A stretch of 64,000 nucleotides of DNA from Chachezhania sediminis (GCF_009765275.1 NZ_VOPH01000005.1:124001-188000); one strand, 5' to 3'; shown: positions 36,665 to 45,950, counted from the first letter of the stretch. A program made the numbers and translations. The notes: generated by a model not told the origin, from the letters alone.

Positions 36665-37543
36665 ATGACGGAAACCGTGATCGGTGTGATCGGCGGGTCG
36701 GGTGTCTATGACATCGACGGACTGGAAGGCGCGACCTGGACCGAAGTTCAGAGCCCCTGGGGCACACCGTCGGACCTTCTGCTGGTGGGCCGGCTGAATG
36801 GCATGAAGATGGTCTTCCTGCCCCGCCATGGCCGCGGCCATGTCTACAGCCCGACCACTGTGCCCTACCGCGCCAATATCGACGCGCTGAAGCGGCTGGG
36901 CGTGACCGACGTGGTCAGCATTTCCGCCTGCGGGTCCTTCCGCGAGGAGATGGCGCCGGGCGATTTCGTCATCGTCGACCAGTTCATCGACCGCACCTTC
37001 GCGCGGGAAAAGAGCTTTTTCGGCACAGGATGCGTGGCCCATGTCAGCGTCGCGCACCCGACCTGCCCCCGCCTGAGCGAGGCCTGCGCTACCGCTGCGC
37101 TGGCCGCCGGCATAACCGTCCACAAGGGCGGCACCTATCTGGCGATGGAGGGGCCGCAGTTCTCGTCCATCGCGGAATCCAAGATGTACCGGGAAAGCTG
37201 GGGCGCCGACGTGATCGGCATGACCAACATGCCCGAAGCCAAATTGGCCCGTGAGGCAGAGCTTTGCTATGCTTCAGTCGCGATGATCACCGATTTCGAC
37301 AGCTGGCACCCGGATCACGGGGCGGTCGACATCAACACGATCGTGGCCACGCTGACGGGCAACGCCGAAAAGGGCCGTGCGCTGGTCGCCGGTCTGCCGC
37401 AGCTTCTGGACGCCGAACGGGCGCCCTGCCCCCATGGCTGCGACCGCGCGCTGGACTTTGCCATCCTGACGGCCCCGGACAAGCGGGACCCGGCGCTGCT
37501 GGCGAAACTGGATGCGGTTGCGGGGCGGGTGCTTAACGCCTGA
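36665..37543 (+). CDS. mtnP: S-methyl-5'-thioadenosine phosphorylase
   Basis: 292 residues. GVIGGSGVYDIDGL at the N-terminus, LPRHGRGH phosphate loop, NIDALKRLGV, and TYLAMEGPQFSSIAESKMYR are the MTAP signature. It splits methylthioadenosine, a by-product of polyamine and homoserine-lactone synthesis, into adenine and methylthioribose 1-phosphate. Adenine can then be salvaged by Apt, encoded 0.4 kb downstream. The ATG at 36665 has GGAGG five bases ahead, so I prefer it to the ATG at 36653, which lies before that site. Confidence 0.95.
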   Translation: MTETVIGVIGGSGVYDIDGLEGATWTEVQSPWGTPSDLLLVGRLNGMKMVFLPRHGRGHVYSPTTVPYRANIDALKRLGVTDVVSISACGSFREEMAPGDFVIVDQFIDRTFAREKSFFGTGCVAHVSVAHPTCPRLSEACATAALAAGITVHKGGTYLAMEGPQFSSIAESKMYRESWGADVIGMTNMPEAKLAREAELCYASVAMITDFDSWHPDHGAVDINTIVATLTGNAEKGRALVAGLPQLLDAERAPCPHGCDRALDFAILTAPDKRDPALLAKLDAVAGRVLNA

Positions 37544-37564
37544 CAACGGCACCCGGGCACGGCG

Positions 37565-37735
37565 CTACTTCTTGCCGTTCTTCTTAAGGAAGCTGCGAAT
37601 GAAGGCCCGGATTTCCCGGGCCGCGCTCGTGTCCATCTCCTTGCAGAGATCGACGAAGGCATCCCGTTCGGACTTGTCGAGCCGAAGAACCAGCTGGCTG
37701 TTCTTCTTGCCGGATTTCACGTCTTTCTTGGTCAC
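37565..37735 (-). CDS. Small ribbon-helix-helix DNA-binding protein
   Basis: About 56 residues from a GTG start. The pattern NSQLVLRLDKSERDAFVDLC followed by a helix-turn (DTSAAREIRAFIRSFL) is that of Arc/MetJ-type ribbon-helix-helix proteins, which bind DNA as dimers. A lysine-rich tail (KKNGKK) and lysine-rich N-terminus flank it. AGGA lies 10 bases ahead of the GTG. Longer frames upstream have no such support. It is convergent with mtnP (21-bp gap) and divergent from apt, so it may repress its own promoter and the apt promoter. No toxin partner is adjacent. Confidence 0.7.
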   Translation of the reverse strand: MTKKDVKSGKKNSQLVLRLDKSERDAFVDLCKEMDTSAAREIRAFIRSFLKKNGKK

Positions 37736-37965
37736 GTCACTGCTGTCCTGGTCGGGCGCCAAAGGCTGTGGCCGAGTTGATATAGAATTGGAAGTCAATG
37801 TCGATAGCGCTCGGGCAATGGTGGCACAGCCTTTGAATATACAGAAAAGGCCTTGAGCGGAATGCGTTTTTCTTCGGTGCCGTTCTGGCCGGTGCAGCAT
37901 GCTTGCCTGCATGCAGCGCATGTGTCACACCCGTGCGGGCCTCAGATTGCAAGGGTAGCGGCGCC

Positions 37966-38505
37966 ATGACCAAACCGACCTCTGTCCGGGACTACGTGCG
38001 GACCATCGTAGACTTCCCGCATGAAGGTATCATGTTCCGCGACGTGACCACGCTGTTCGGCGATGCGCGCGGGTTCCGCATGGCCATCGACCAGCTGCTG
38101 CACCCCTATGCGGGCATGCGGATCGACAAGGTCGCAGGGCTGGAGGCCCGCGGCTTCATTCTGGGCGGCGCAATCGCCCACCAGTTGAGCGTGGGCTTCG
38201 TGCCGGTGCGCAAGAAGGGCAAGCTGCCGGCGGCGACCGTCAGCCAGGAATACAAGCTGGAATATGGCGAGGCGGTGCTGGAGATCCATTCCGACGCGAT
38301 CCAGCCGGGCGAGCGCGTTCTGGTGGTCGACGACCTTCTGGCCACCGGCGGTACGGCCGAGGCCGGTGTGCAGTTGATCGAACGGCTGGGCGGCGAGATC
38401 GTCAGCTGTGCCTTCGTGATCGAGCTGCCCGAACTGGGCGGCCGCAAGGTGCTGGAAGCGATGGGCATGGACGTCCACGCGCTGTGCGCCTTCGAAGGAC
38501 ACTAA
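37966..38505 (+). CDS. apt: Adenine phosphoribosyltransferase
   Basis: 179 residues. [14 protein letters not shown] near the N-terminus, [11 protein letters not shown], and the PRPP motif [17 protein letters not shown] are all canonical for Apt. It converts adenine and PRPP to AMP and so recycles the adenine released by MtnP. The start at 37966 matches the family; the codons before it are cysteine-rich and unrelated. The 230 bp shared with the divergent ribbon-helix-helix gene hold both promoters. Confidence 0.96.
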   Translation: MTKPTSVRDYVRTIVDFPHEGIMFRDVTTLFGDARGFRMAIDQLLHPYAGMRIDKVAGLEARGFILGGAIAHQLSVGFVPVRKKGKLPAATVSQEYKLEYGEAVLEIHSDAIQPGERVLVVDDLLATGGTAEAGVQLIERLGGEIVSCAFVIELPELGGRKVLEAMGMDVHALCAFEGH

Positions 38506-38546
38506 GCTTCGGTCCCTGTCAAAGAAAAACGCCGAACAGATGTCCC

Positions 38547-38565
38547 ACCCGGCCACAGGCCGGGT
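38547..38565. terminator. Hairpin between apt and the FAD oxidase gene
   Basis: Perfect 8-bp stem ACCCGGCC/GGCCGGGT with an ACA loop, in the gap between convergent genes. A second hairpin, CCCGCC/GGCGGG, lies at 38581-38597. Neither has a U-tract. Confidence 0.45.
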
Positions 38566-38661
38566 AATGGCCGACCCGCCCCCGCCGTTCAGGCGGGAGG
38601 GCTGCCGCTACCCGTCTTTCTGCAGCATCTGCCGTCACGCGGCCGCGGAACCGTGCTCGGG

Positions 38662-40086
38662 TCAGGCCCGCAGCACCGCGCCGGGGTTCATGATCCCCAC
38701 CGGGTCCAGCGCGGCCTTGATCGCCCGCATCGCGGCCAGTTTCACCGGGTCGCCATAGCGTTCCAGTTCCCCCACCTTCAGTCGACCGATCCCGTGTTCG
38801 GCACTGATCGATCCGTCCATCTCGGCCACCAGGTCATGCACCGCCTCGGTCAGGGCCTGCTTCCGGTCGGCATAGTCGGCCCGGGTGCGCCCCGGCACGG
38901 GAAAGAAGTTGTAGTGCAGGTTCCCGTCGCCCAGATGGCCGAAGCAGTTGATCCGCACGTCCGCGATGGCCGCCGCCCGCTGGGGCATCCGGTCGATGAA
39001 TTCCGGCACCCGCGACAACGGCAGGGCGATGTCGTGGCTGGCAATGGCGCCGATCAGGCGGTTGGCCTCGGGGATGTTCTCGCGGACGTTCCAGATGTCC
39101 ATCCGCTGTGCCTCGGACTGGGCGATGATACCGTCCGACACCAGCTCGCGTTCCGCCGCTTCCTCGAAGAGGTCGGCCAGTGCCGCGACAGGATCCATGC
39201 CGCGGGCCAGGCCGATCTCGATCAGAACCTGCCATTCGGGCTGCTCCGCGAAGGGCTGACGCAGTTCCGGCAACTTCTCCGACAGGAATTCCAGCCCCTG
39301 CCGGTGGATCAGTTCGAAGGTCGACACCATTTCGCCCAACCGGTCGCGGGCCAGCGACAGAAGGTCCAGCGCCGCACGCGGATCCGGGACGACCAGCGCG
39401 GCCGTCCCGATCTCGGCCGGGATCGGCGACAGCTTCAGGGCGGCCGCGGTGATCACCCCCAGCGTGCCTTCGGCCCCGCACAGAAGATCGCGCAGGTCAT
39501 AGCCAGTATTGTCCTTCCGTAGCCGCCGCAGCCCGTGCCAGATCGATCCGTCGGGCAGCACGGCTTCCAGCCCCAGGCACAGTTCCCGCGCCGTGCCATA
39601 GCGCAGGACGTTCACGCCGCCGGCATTGGTCGACAGGTTACCACCGATCCGGGCCGACCCTTCGGCGGCCAGCGACAGCGGGAACAGCCGGTCCGCGTCC
39701 CGCGCCGCCGCCTGCACGTCGGCCAGTATGGCCCCGGCCTCGGCGATCAGCACGTTCTCTTCCGGGAAGATGCCACGGATGGCAGTCATGCGTTCCATCG
39801 ACAGGATCAGGGGCGACGGACATTCCGCCGCTTCGGGTGCGACCTGGGCACCGACAAGGCCCGTGCCCCCGCCATAAGGGATCACCCCCACCCGCGCCCC
39901 GGCCGCCGCCTTTATGATGGCAGACACGTCCTCGACCGTCCGCGGCAACGCCAGGAGGCCGGCCGCACCGGCATAGTGGCCGCGGGGTTCATCCAGGTAG
40001 CGGGGTTCGACGGGGCGCAGCACGTCCTTGCCCACACGCGTTTCCAGCGCAGCGGCAAAGGTGGCATCGGCGGGTTTCAGTTTCAT
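38662..40086 (-). CDS. FAD-linked oxidase, D-2-hydroxyacid dehydrogenase type
   Basis: 474 residues. The N-terminal PP-loop FAD domain has PYGGGTGLVGAQ and NLSTNAGGVNVLRYG; the C-terminal FAD-linked oxidase domain ends HGIGRLKVGEL with the conserved HGxG and NCFGHLGDGNLHYN. This layout is that of bacterial D-lactate / glycolate / D-2-hydroxyglutarate dehydrogenases, which pass electrons to quinone or electron-transfer flavoprotein. The substrate cannot be chosen by eye; D-2-hydroxyglutarate dehydrogenase is a strong possibility because of length and the GHLGDGNLH pattern. The ATG at 40086 defines the N-terminus; the open frame above it belongs to no family. Confidence 0.9.
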   Translation of the reverse strand: MKLKPADATFAAALETRVGKDVLRPVEPRYLDEPRGHYAGAAGLLALPRTVEDVSAIIKAAAGARVGVIPYGGGTGLVGAQVAPEAAECPSPLILSMERMTAIRGIFPEENVLIAEAGAILADVQAAARDADRLFPLSLAAEGSARIGGNLSTNAGGVNVLRYGTARELCLGLEAVLPDGSIWHGLRRLRKDNTGYDLRDLLCGAEGTLGVITAAALKLSPIPAEIGTAALVVPDPRAALDLLSLARDRLGEMVSTFELIHRQGLEFLSEKLPELRQPFAEQPEWQVLIEIGLARGMDPVAALADLFEEAAERELVSDGIIAQSEAQRMDIWNVRENIPEANRLIGAIASHDIALPLSRVPEFIDRMPQRAAAIADVRINCFGHLGDGNLHYNFFPVPGRTRADYADRKQALTEAVHDLVAEMDGSISAEHGIGRLKVGELERYGDPVKLAAMRAIKAALDPVGIMNPGAVLRA

Positions 40087-40127
40087 GTGCAATGCATGCC
40101 GAAGCCCGGCCCCCCCGGCAAGTCCTG

Positions 40128-40958
40128 TCAGTCGGAGTCGCGCAGGTAGGACGGCATCAGCACCACCACCGTCGGCCGCCTGGGCAGAGTCCGGAGCGAG
40201 ACCTCGTAATCCGATCGCCCGGTCAGGTCGATCTCGAACTCCTGCTCCATCCCGTCCAGAAACAGCCGCAGCGCGTAGGAGGAAAACCAGTGGCTGGGGA
40301 TCACGACCGAGGATCTCAGCCGCTGCAGCACCTGCACCATTTCCGGCAGAGGCATGGTCATACCGCCATCGACCGGCGCAATCACCACGTCCAGCCGCCC
40401 CAGCGCCGCGAACTGCTGGTCGTTCGGCACGTGATGCAGGTGGCCCAGATGGCCGATGCACAGGCCCCCCACCTCGAAGACGAAGATGGAATTGCCGTCC
40501 TCCTCGACCCCGCCATAGGGCGAGCGGATGTCTGTCGTTACATTCCTGACCAGCATTTCGCCTAGGTCCAGGTTGTGGTCGATGCCTTCGCCGAAGGGGC
40601 CCCAGCCGGGCAGGACATGGGGGATCGCCGGATCGGGCGCATTGGTCCAATGCGAATCATGGGCGTGGTTCATCGTGACCACGTCCGGCACAAGCGGGGT
40701 CGTCCCGATGAAGCCGGTATAGTCCGTCACTGCGTTCAACCCGCCGGGCGTCTGGATCAGGAAGGACGCATGCGCGATGTAGTGGATCCGGACGGTGTAG
40801 TCGTCGGGCAGCGGATCGGTCCAGGCCGCCTTGTAAAGATATTCGATCCCCGGTGCCGCATCGGCAATGGCGATGCAATGGCTGGGACGTCTGGACTGCG
40901 CGTCCGCCACGGCCGGCGCGGCCAGCACGCCGAGGGCTGCAAGAAGCAGGCGATACAT
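40128..40958 (-). CDS. Secreted metallo-beta-lactamase-fold hydrolase
   Basis: 276 residues. A Sec signal peptide (about 1-20, ending AVADA) directs export to the periplasm. The H-A-H-D-S-H segment at 98-103 (HAHDSH) is the metal-binding motif variant of the MBL fold, with further His in IGHLGHLHHVP and PSHWF. It is like the UlaG-type / YycJ-less MBL group; hydrolase or sensor, substrate unknown. It lies 41 bp upstream of the FAD oxidase gene on the same strand and may be co-transcribed with it. Confidence 0.82.
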   Translation of the reverse strand: MYRLLLAALGVLAAPAVADAQSRRPSHCIAIADAAPGIEYLYKAAWTDPLPDDYTVRIHYIAHASFLIQTPGGLNAVTDYTGFIGTTPLVPDVVTMNHAHDSHWTNAPDPAIPHVLPGWGPFGEGIDHNLDLGEMLVRNVTTDIRSPYGGVEEDGNSIFVFEVGGLCIGHLGHLHHVPNDQQFAALGRLDVVIAPVDGGMTMPLPEMVQVLQRLRSSVVIPSHWFSSYALRLFLDGMEQEFEIDLTGRSDYEVSLRTLPRRPTVVVLMPSYLRDSD

Positions 40959-41088
40959 CGTCAACACTCCCCGGGGTTTTCCGGGAAGGGTACAATCGGT
41001 GCCCCAAGGCGCAAAGCACAACGGCGCCCCGGGCAGTCACGGTCGCGTGTACGGACCCGTCGCTCCGGAAATGCGCATGGGCCGTGGC

Positions 41089-41673
41089 CTAGCCTGCGTC
41101 GGTGCGGCCGCGCCGGTCCATCCGCAGCGCGGAATAAAGCACATGGGTCCGCCAGCGCCCGTTGATCTGCAGATAGGACTGCGCCACCCCTTCGTACTTG
41201 AACCCAGCCAGTTCCAAGAGCCCGCGAGAGGCCGCGTTTTCCGGCAGGCAGGCCGCCTCGATCCGCGACAGATCGAGCCTTGTGAAGGCGCAATGGACCA
41301 CCGCCCCGATCGCCTCGCGCATATAGCCCTGGCGGGCAAAGCGCTGGCCGGTCCAATAGCCCAGCGTCCCGGCCTGGGCCGGTCCGCGGCGGATATTGTC
41401 CAGCGTGATCGCGCCCAGCAGCGCCTCGTCCGACCGTCGGATCAGGAACAGCGGCACCGCCGTCCCGGCCGCGACCGACCGTTGCGACCAGTAGACCCGG
41501 TTGGTGAACGCCTTCCGGCTAAGATGATCCGCCGCCCAGGCAGGTTCCCAGGGCGTCAGGTAATCCTTGCTTTCGCGGCGCAGCGCCGTCCAGTCGCGAT
41601 AGTCGGAGTGAATTGGCGGCCTGAGGGTGAGACGCTCGGTCTCAAGTCTCAGCTTCCGTTTGGCCAGCAGCAT
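41089..41673 (-). CDS. GNAT N-acetyltransferase, RimJ/RimL type
   Basis: 194 residues. It opens LETERLTLRPP, the usual RimJ/RimL start, and carries LGYWTGQRFARQGYMREAI (acetyl-CoA loop, in the ARQGYM variant) and ACLPENAASRGLLELAGF. Such proteins acetylate the N-terminal alanine of ribosomal protein S5 (RimJ) or other amines. The ATG overlaps the stop codon of the M16 peptidase gene (TGATG), so it is the last gene of that operon and probably translationally coupled. Confidence 0.9.
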   Translation of the reverse strand: MLLAKRKLRLETERLTLRPPIHSDYRDWTALRRESKDYLTPWEPAWAADHLSRKAFTNRVYWSQRSVAAGTAVPLFLIRRSDEALLGAITLDNIRRGPAQAGTLGYWTGQRFARQGYMREAIGAVVHCAFTRLDLSRIEAACLPENAASRGLLELAGFKYEGVAQSYLQINGRWRTHVLYSALRMDRRGRTDAG

Positions 41674-42935
41674 CAGGCAGCACGCCTCTCCTGCAGTTCG
41701 GAGAGAGTCGGCGCGCCCTTGATCGGTCCGTACAACGCCAGCGCTGCCGGCGCGTCCTGCGCGACATGTTCGGCAAAATGCCGGACATCGCCGGTGGTGA
41801 CCGCGTCGATCCGGGCAATCGTATCTTCCAGCGGCGGCACGCGGTCCCAGATCTGCACCAGCCGCGCCAGACGTTCGGCGCGGGACGACGGGCTTTCCAG
41901 CCCCATCAGCAGGCCGGCCTTCATCTGGACGCGGGCGCGGGCCACTTCTTCCGGGCTCATGTCGGATGCGGCGCGCTTCATTTCATCGAAGGTGATGTTG
42001 GCCAGCTCTCCGATCTGTTCGGCCGAGGTGCCGGCATAGATCGTCGTGGTGCCCGTATCGGCATAGGCGCCGGCCTGGGCAAAGATCGTATAGCACAGGC
42101 CGCGGCTTTCGCGGATTTCCTGGAACAGGCGGCTCGACATGCCGCCGCCCAGGGCGCTGGCATAGATCTGCGCGGTATAGATCGCATCGTCCCGGTAGCC
42201 CGGGCTTTCGAAGGCCAGCGCGAAATGGGCCTGTTCCAGCTTTTTGTTGCGGCGGAATTCGCCGCCGGTGAAGCGGGCCGGGATCACCACGTTCTCGGTG
42301 CCGGGCTTCAGGTGGCCGAACATTTCTTCCGCCATCTTCATCAGCTGATCGTGATCCACGGCGCCGGCTGCTGCCAGGATCATCCGTTCGGGCCGGTAAT
42401 GTTCCGACACGAAGGTCGACAGGTCTTCGCGGTTGAAGGCGCTGACCCGTTCGGACGGGCCCAGAATCGGCCGGCCCAGCGGCTGGTCGCGATAGCTTTC
42501 CTCCTGCAGCCAGTCGAAGATCACGTCGTCGGGCGTGTCGTTGGCCTGGCCGATCTCCTGCAGGATCACGCCGCGCTCGACCTCAATCTCGCGCTTGTCG
42601 AAGACCGGGTTCAGGACGATGTCGCCGATCACGTCCAGCGCCAGCGCAACGTCCTGTTCCAGGACACGCGCGTAATACGCCGTGACCTCGCGGCTGGTAT
42701 AGGCGTTGATATAGCCGCCCACATCCTCGATGGCCTCGGCGATCTGCAGCGCGGTGCGCCGCTCGGTCCCCTTGAAGGCCATATGCTCAAGGAAATGAGC
42801 TATGCCGTTCTGTTCGACGCGTTCATGCCGGCCGCCCGCCGTCACCCAGATGCCGATGGCCGCGGATTGAAGGCCGGGCATGTTCTCGCTGACGATGCGA
42901 AATCCGTTGGCGAGTTGGTCTTGCTGTACTGTCAC
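41673..42935 (-). CDS. M16-family zinc peptidase (mitochondrial-processing-peptidase-like)
   Basis: 420 residues. The inverted zinc motif HFLEH lies at 47-51 with the downstream Glu in EIEVERGVILQEI. The C-terminal half carries the inactive M16 domain. This one-chain form is like the alphaproteobacterial ancestor of the MPP beta subunit and of rickettsial putative proteases; substrates are unknown. It begins with GTG (VTVQQDQLANG) 7 bases after the thrC stop. The operon order is SURF1, thrC, peptidase, acetyltransferase. Confidence 0.93.
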   Translation of the reverse strand: MTVQQDQLANGFRIVSENMPGLQSAAIGIWVTAGGRHERVEQNGIAHFLEHMAFKGTERRTALQIAEAIEDVGGYINAYTSREVTAYYARVLEQDVALALDVIGDIVLNPVFDKREIEVERGVILQEIGQANDTPDDVIFDWLQEESYRDQPLGRPILGPSERVSAFNREDLSTFVSEHYRPERMILAAAGAVDHDQLMKMAEEMFGHLKPGTENVVIPARFTGGEFRRNKKLEQAHFALAFESPGYRDDAIYTAQIYASALGGGMSSRLFQEIRESRGLCYTIFAQAGAYADTGTTTIYAGTSAEQIGELANITFDEMKRAASDMSPEEVARARVQMKAGLLMGLESPSSRAERLARLVQIWDRVPPLEDTIARIDAVTTGDVRHFAEHVAQDAPAALALYGPIKGAPTLSELQERRAA

Positions 42936-42942
42936 GTAGGCG

Positions 42943-44334
42943 TCACCCGGAAATCCGGTCCCTGATAAGCGTCTCGATGGCACCAAGATCGTTGTCGACC
43001 CGGGTCAACCGTTCCGATCTGTCATACAGGTCTGCCATCCGCGGGGGAAGAGGCGGATGCACGCCCGCGGCCGCTTCGACCGCCGCCGGGAACTTGGCCG
43101 GATGGGCCGTGGCCAGCGTGATCATCGGCACCTCCGGCACCCGCAGTTCAGAAGCGACCTTCACCGCCACGGCGGAGTGCGGGCACAGCAGTTCGCCGGT
43201 AGCCTTCAGCGCGGCACTGATCGTGGCCGAAGTCTCGTCCTCGCTGGCGCGACCCGAGGCATAGCTATCGTGCAGCACGTCCAGTACGCCCTGCGACAGG
43301 TCGAACCCGCCCTTGGTCTGCAGGTCCTCCATCAGTTGGCTGACGGCCTTGCCGTCCCGGTCATAGGCCAGGAACAGGGCACGTTCGAAGTTGGAGCTGA
43401 CCTGGATGTCCATCGACGGACTGATCGACGGCAGGACGGTGCCCTTGTGATAGCCCCTGCCCGTCAGGCAGCGGTGCAGGATGTCGTTCTGGTTGGTGGC
43501 TACCACCAGCTTGTCGATGGGCAGGCCCATGCGGCGGGCGATGTCGCCCGCGAAGACATCGCCGAAATTGCCGGTGGGCACCGTGAAGCTGACCTTGCGG
43601 TGCGGCGCGCCCAGGCTGACGGCCGAGGTGAAGTAATAGACCACCTGCGCCATCACCCGCGCCCAGTTGATCGAGTTCACGCCGGCCAGCCGTACATCGT
43701 CCCGGAAGGCGAAGTCGTTGAACATGTCCTTCACGCGGGCCTGGCAATCGTCGAAATCGCCGGTGACCGATAGGGCATGGACGTTCGTGGCCGTGGGCGT
43801 CGTCATCTGGCGCCGCTGCACTTCGGACACGCGGCCATCGGGGAACAGGATGAAGACCTCGACCGCGTCCAGCCCCGCGAAGGCTTCGATGGCGGCAGAG
43901 CCGGTATCGCCCGAGGTCGCGCCGACGATGGTCACCCTCTCGCCCCGGCGCTTCAGGGCCACGTCGAACATCTGGCCGATCAGCTGCATGGCGAAGTCCT
44001 TGAAGGCCAGCGTCGGCCCGTGGAACAGCTCCAGCAGGAAATGGTTGGGTGCCAGCTGCACCAGTGGCGCGCGGGCCTCGTGTTCGAAGCCGTGATAGGC
44101 GCGGGCGATAATCTGGGCGAATTCGTCGTCCGTGAAGGTGTCGCCGACGAAGGGGCGCATGATGCGAAAGGCGGTTTCCTCGTAGGAAAGGCCCGACAGC
44201 GCGGCGATTTCGTCATGGGACATCACCGGGATCTCGGCCGGCACGTACAGGCCGCCGTCCCGGGCAAGCCCGGTCAGCATCGCTTCCTCGAAGCTCAGTT
44301 CGGGCGCCTGCCCGCGGGTCGAGATGTACTTCAT
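42943..44334 (-). CDS. thrC: Threonine synthase
   Basis: 463 residues, PLP fold-type II. The N-terminal MKYISTRGQAPELSFEEAML is typical, and PLP-binding Lys112 is in GPTLAFKDFA, with the phosphate loop GATSGDTGSAA. It converts O-phosphohomoserine to threonine. The gene overlaps SURF1 by 4 bases (ATGA), so it is translated together with it, an unexpected partner for an amino-acid enzyme. Aspartokinase of the same pathway is at 31.4 kb. Confidence 0.96.
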   Translation of the reverse strand: MKYISTRGQAPELSFEEAMLTGLARDGGLYVPAEIPVMSHDEIAALSGLSYEETAFRIMRPFVGDTFTDDEFAQIIARAYHGFEHEARAPLVQLAPNHFLLELFHGPTLAFKDFAMQLIGQMFDVALKRRGERVTIVGATSGDTGSAAIEAFAGLDAVEVFILFPDGRVSEVQRRQMTTPTATNVHALSVTGDFDDCQARVKDMFNDFAFRDDVRLAGVNSINWARVMAQVVYYFTSAVSLGAPHRKVSFTVPTGNFGDVFAGDIARRMGLPIDKLVVATNQNDILHRCLTGRGYHKGTVLPSISPSMDIQVSSNFERALFLAYDRDGKAVSQLMEDLQTKGGFDLSQGVLDVLHDSYASGRASEDETSATISAALKATGELLCPHSAVAVKVASELRVPEVPMITLATAHPAKFPAAVEAAAGVHPPLPPRMADLYDRSERLTRVDNDLGAIETLIRDRISG

Positions 44335-45014
44335 CGGTCCTTGCCTTTGTCTGTCCGCCGGGCCCGTGTCTGCCACAGGAAATATGCCGTCATCGCCACC
44401 CAGATCGCTGCAAGCGAGAACCAGGTGATCGCATAGTTCAGGTGATCGTTCGGTATGCCGTCCGTGTCCACAGGGTCTGGTTCAATCCCGGCAGCTGTTG
44501 GCGAAGATGCAACGATCAGGATGGGTTCGGTGCCCAGTGCCTGCGCCATCGCCGGCACGTCGCGCGCATACCAGATGTTGCCGGCGGTATCGGGGGCCGG
44601 CGTGAACTTGTCGGCCTCGTTCGGCCAGGCCAGGTTTCCGGTGACGGTCATCGGCCCAACGGGCCGGATGTCGTTCTTCGCGCCCGCGGGCACGATGCCC
44701 CGGTCGACCATCAGCACGCGCCCGTCTTCCGTGCGGAACGGGGCCACGATGCGATAGGCCGCGCCACCCTGCACGGGGATGAAGACGTCAATCTCGCCCG
44801 CCAGGACCTCGCCCTTCTCCGTGACGGGAAGATAGCGGTCGGCCTCGGGGTCCGGGGCCGCCGGGACAGCCACGGGCGCGGCCGAGATGCGGCTTTCGAT
44901 CTCGGCCAGCATGTTTTCCTTCCAGCCCAGCCGCTGCACCTGCCAGACACCAAGCCGCAGAAGGATCGAGGTTCCGACAAGACCGAACAGCACGATGAAG
45001 AACAGGCGTTGCAT
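44331..45014 (-). CDS. SURF1-family cytochrome oxidase assembly protein
   Basis: 227 residues, inner-membrane protein with an N-terminal helix (about 4-20, FFIVLFGLVGTSILL) and a C-terminal helix (SLAAIWVAMTAYFLW). Between them lies the periplasmic domain with GVWQVQRLGWKENML and VDRGIVP, family marks. SURF1 aids heme a insertion into subunit I of aa3 oxidase. It follows ctaE, but a terminator-like hairpin lies in the 78-bp gap, so it may have its own promoter. Its stop overlaps the thrC start. Confidence 0.93.
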   Translation of the reverse strand: MQRLFFIVLFGLVGTSILLRLGVWQVQRLGWKENMLAEIESRISAAPVAVPAAPDPEADRYLPVTEKGEVLAGEIDVFIPVQGGAAYRIVAPFRTEDGRVLMVDRGIVPAGAKNDIRPVGPMTVTGNLAWPNEADKFTPAPDTAGNIWYARDVPAMAQALGTEPILIVASSPTAAGIEPDPVDTDGIPNDHLNYAITWFSLAAIWVAMTAYFLWQTRARRTDKGKDR

Positions 45015-45039
45015 GGCAGGATTCCAGGAGGTCGGACGG

Positions 45040-45067
45040 AAAAGGCGCGCGGGGATCCGCGCGCCTT
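45040..45067 (-). terminator. Terminator after ctaE
   Basis: An 11-bp perfect stem (AAGGCGCGCGG at 45042-45052 with CCGCGCGCCTT at 45057-45067) with a 4-nt loop. On the minus strand it ends in TTTT. It is the strongest intrinsic terminator in the window and separates the cytochrome oxidase cluster from SURF1-thrC. Confidence 0.75.
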
Positions 45068-45092
45068 GGATTTTCGCGGTGAGGGACCCCGC

Positions 45093-45908
45093 TTAGTGCA
45101 TGACCGCACTGCCCCACAGGTAGACTGCGAAGAACAGGAACAGCCAGACGACATCGACGAAGTGCCAGTACCAAGCCGCCGCTTCGAAGCCGCCGTGCTT
45201 GTCGGGCGTGAAGGCGCCGTTGATCGCACGGATCAGGCAGGTGATCAGGAAGATTGTCCCGATCAGGACGTGCAGGCCGTGGAAGCCGGTCGCCATGAAG
45301 AAGTTCGAATAGAACTGGTCGCCGCCGAAGGTCCAGCCGTCCTTGGTCAGCAGCAGGTGGTATTCGTAGGCCTGGAAAGCGGTGAAGACGATGCCCAGCG
45401 CGATGCCAAGGGCCAGCCCCTGCACCAGCGACTTGCGGTCGTTGTTGTGGACCAGCGCATGGTGCGCCCAGGTCACGGCACAGCCCGACAGCAGCAGCAG
45501 CAGCGTGTTCATCAGCGGAATGCTGAGCGGGTCGGCAAAGTGGTAGTGGATCTTGTGATAGACCGTACCCGGGTAGTCGTACATCGGGTAGATGGCGTGC
45601 TTGAAGAACGACCAGAACCACGCGAAGAAGAACATCACCTCGGACATGATGAACAGGATGAAGCCGTAGCGCAGACCCAGGCGCACAACGGGCGTGTTGT
45701 CGGCGCTTTCGCCTTCTGCAGCCATCTCGCTCCACCAGGCGAACATGGTGTAGAGAACACCGATGAAGCCGATGGCGAAGACGAACCAGTCGATGCCGTG
45801 CATCCAAAGGACGCCGCCCGTCATCATGATGAAGGCCGAGATGCCGCCCAGCATGGGCCACATCGACGGCGCAATGATATGGTAGTCGTGGTTCTTAGCG
45901 TGAGCCAT
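45093..45908 (-). CDS. ctaE: Cytochrome c oxidase subunit III
   Basis: 271 residues with seven membrane helices (the first near [15 protein letters not shown]). HDYHIIAPS and [13 protein letters not shown] are characteristic of subunit III of aa3-type oxidases, and the [10 protein letters not shown] helix near the C-terminus is nearly invariant. It stabilises the catalytic core at the inner membrane. Gene order ctaC-ctaB-small-ctaG-ctaE is the classic alphaproteobacterial one. Confidence 0.97.
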   Translation of the reverse strand: MAHAKNHDYHIIAPSMWPMLGGISAFIMMTGGVLWMHGIDWFVFAIGFIGVLYTMFAWWSEMAAEGESADNTPVVRLGLRYGFILFIMSEVMFFFAWFWSFFKHAIYPMYDYPGTVYHKIHYHFADPLSIPLMNTLLLLLSGCAVTWAHHALVHNNDRKSLVQGLALGIALGIVFTAFQAYEYHLLLTKDGWTFGGDQFYSNFFMATGFHGLHVLIGTIFLITCLIRAINGAFTPDKHGGFEAAAWYWHFVDVVWLFLFFAVYLWGSAVMH

Positions 45909-45950
45909 GGATGTCCCTCACCTCTTGGCGCAGTTCAGGTTCTTTTTGGT

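Noticed and set aside
38662-40650. A 662-codon version of the FAD oxidase
   Set aside because: The extra 188 residues upstream of 40086 are antisense to the metallo-beta-lactamase-fold gene; family length matches the shorter start.
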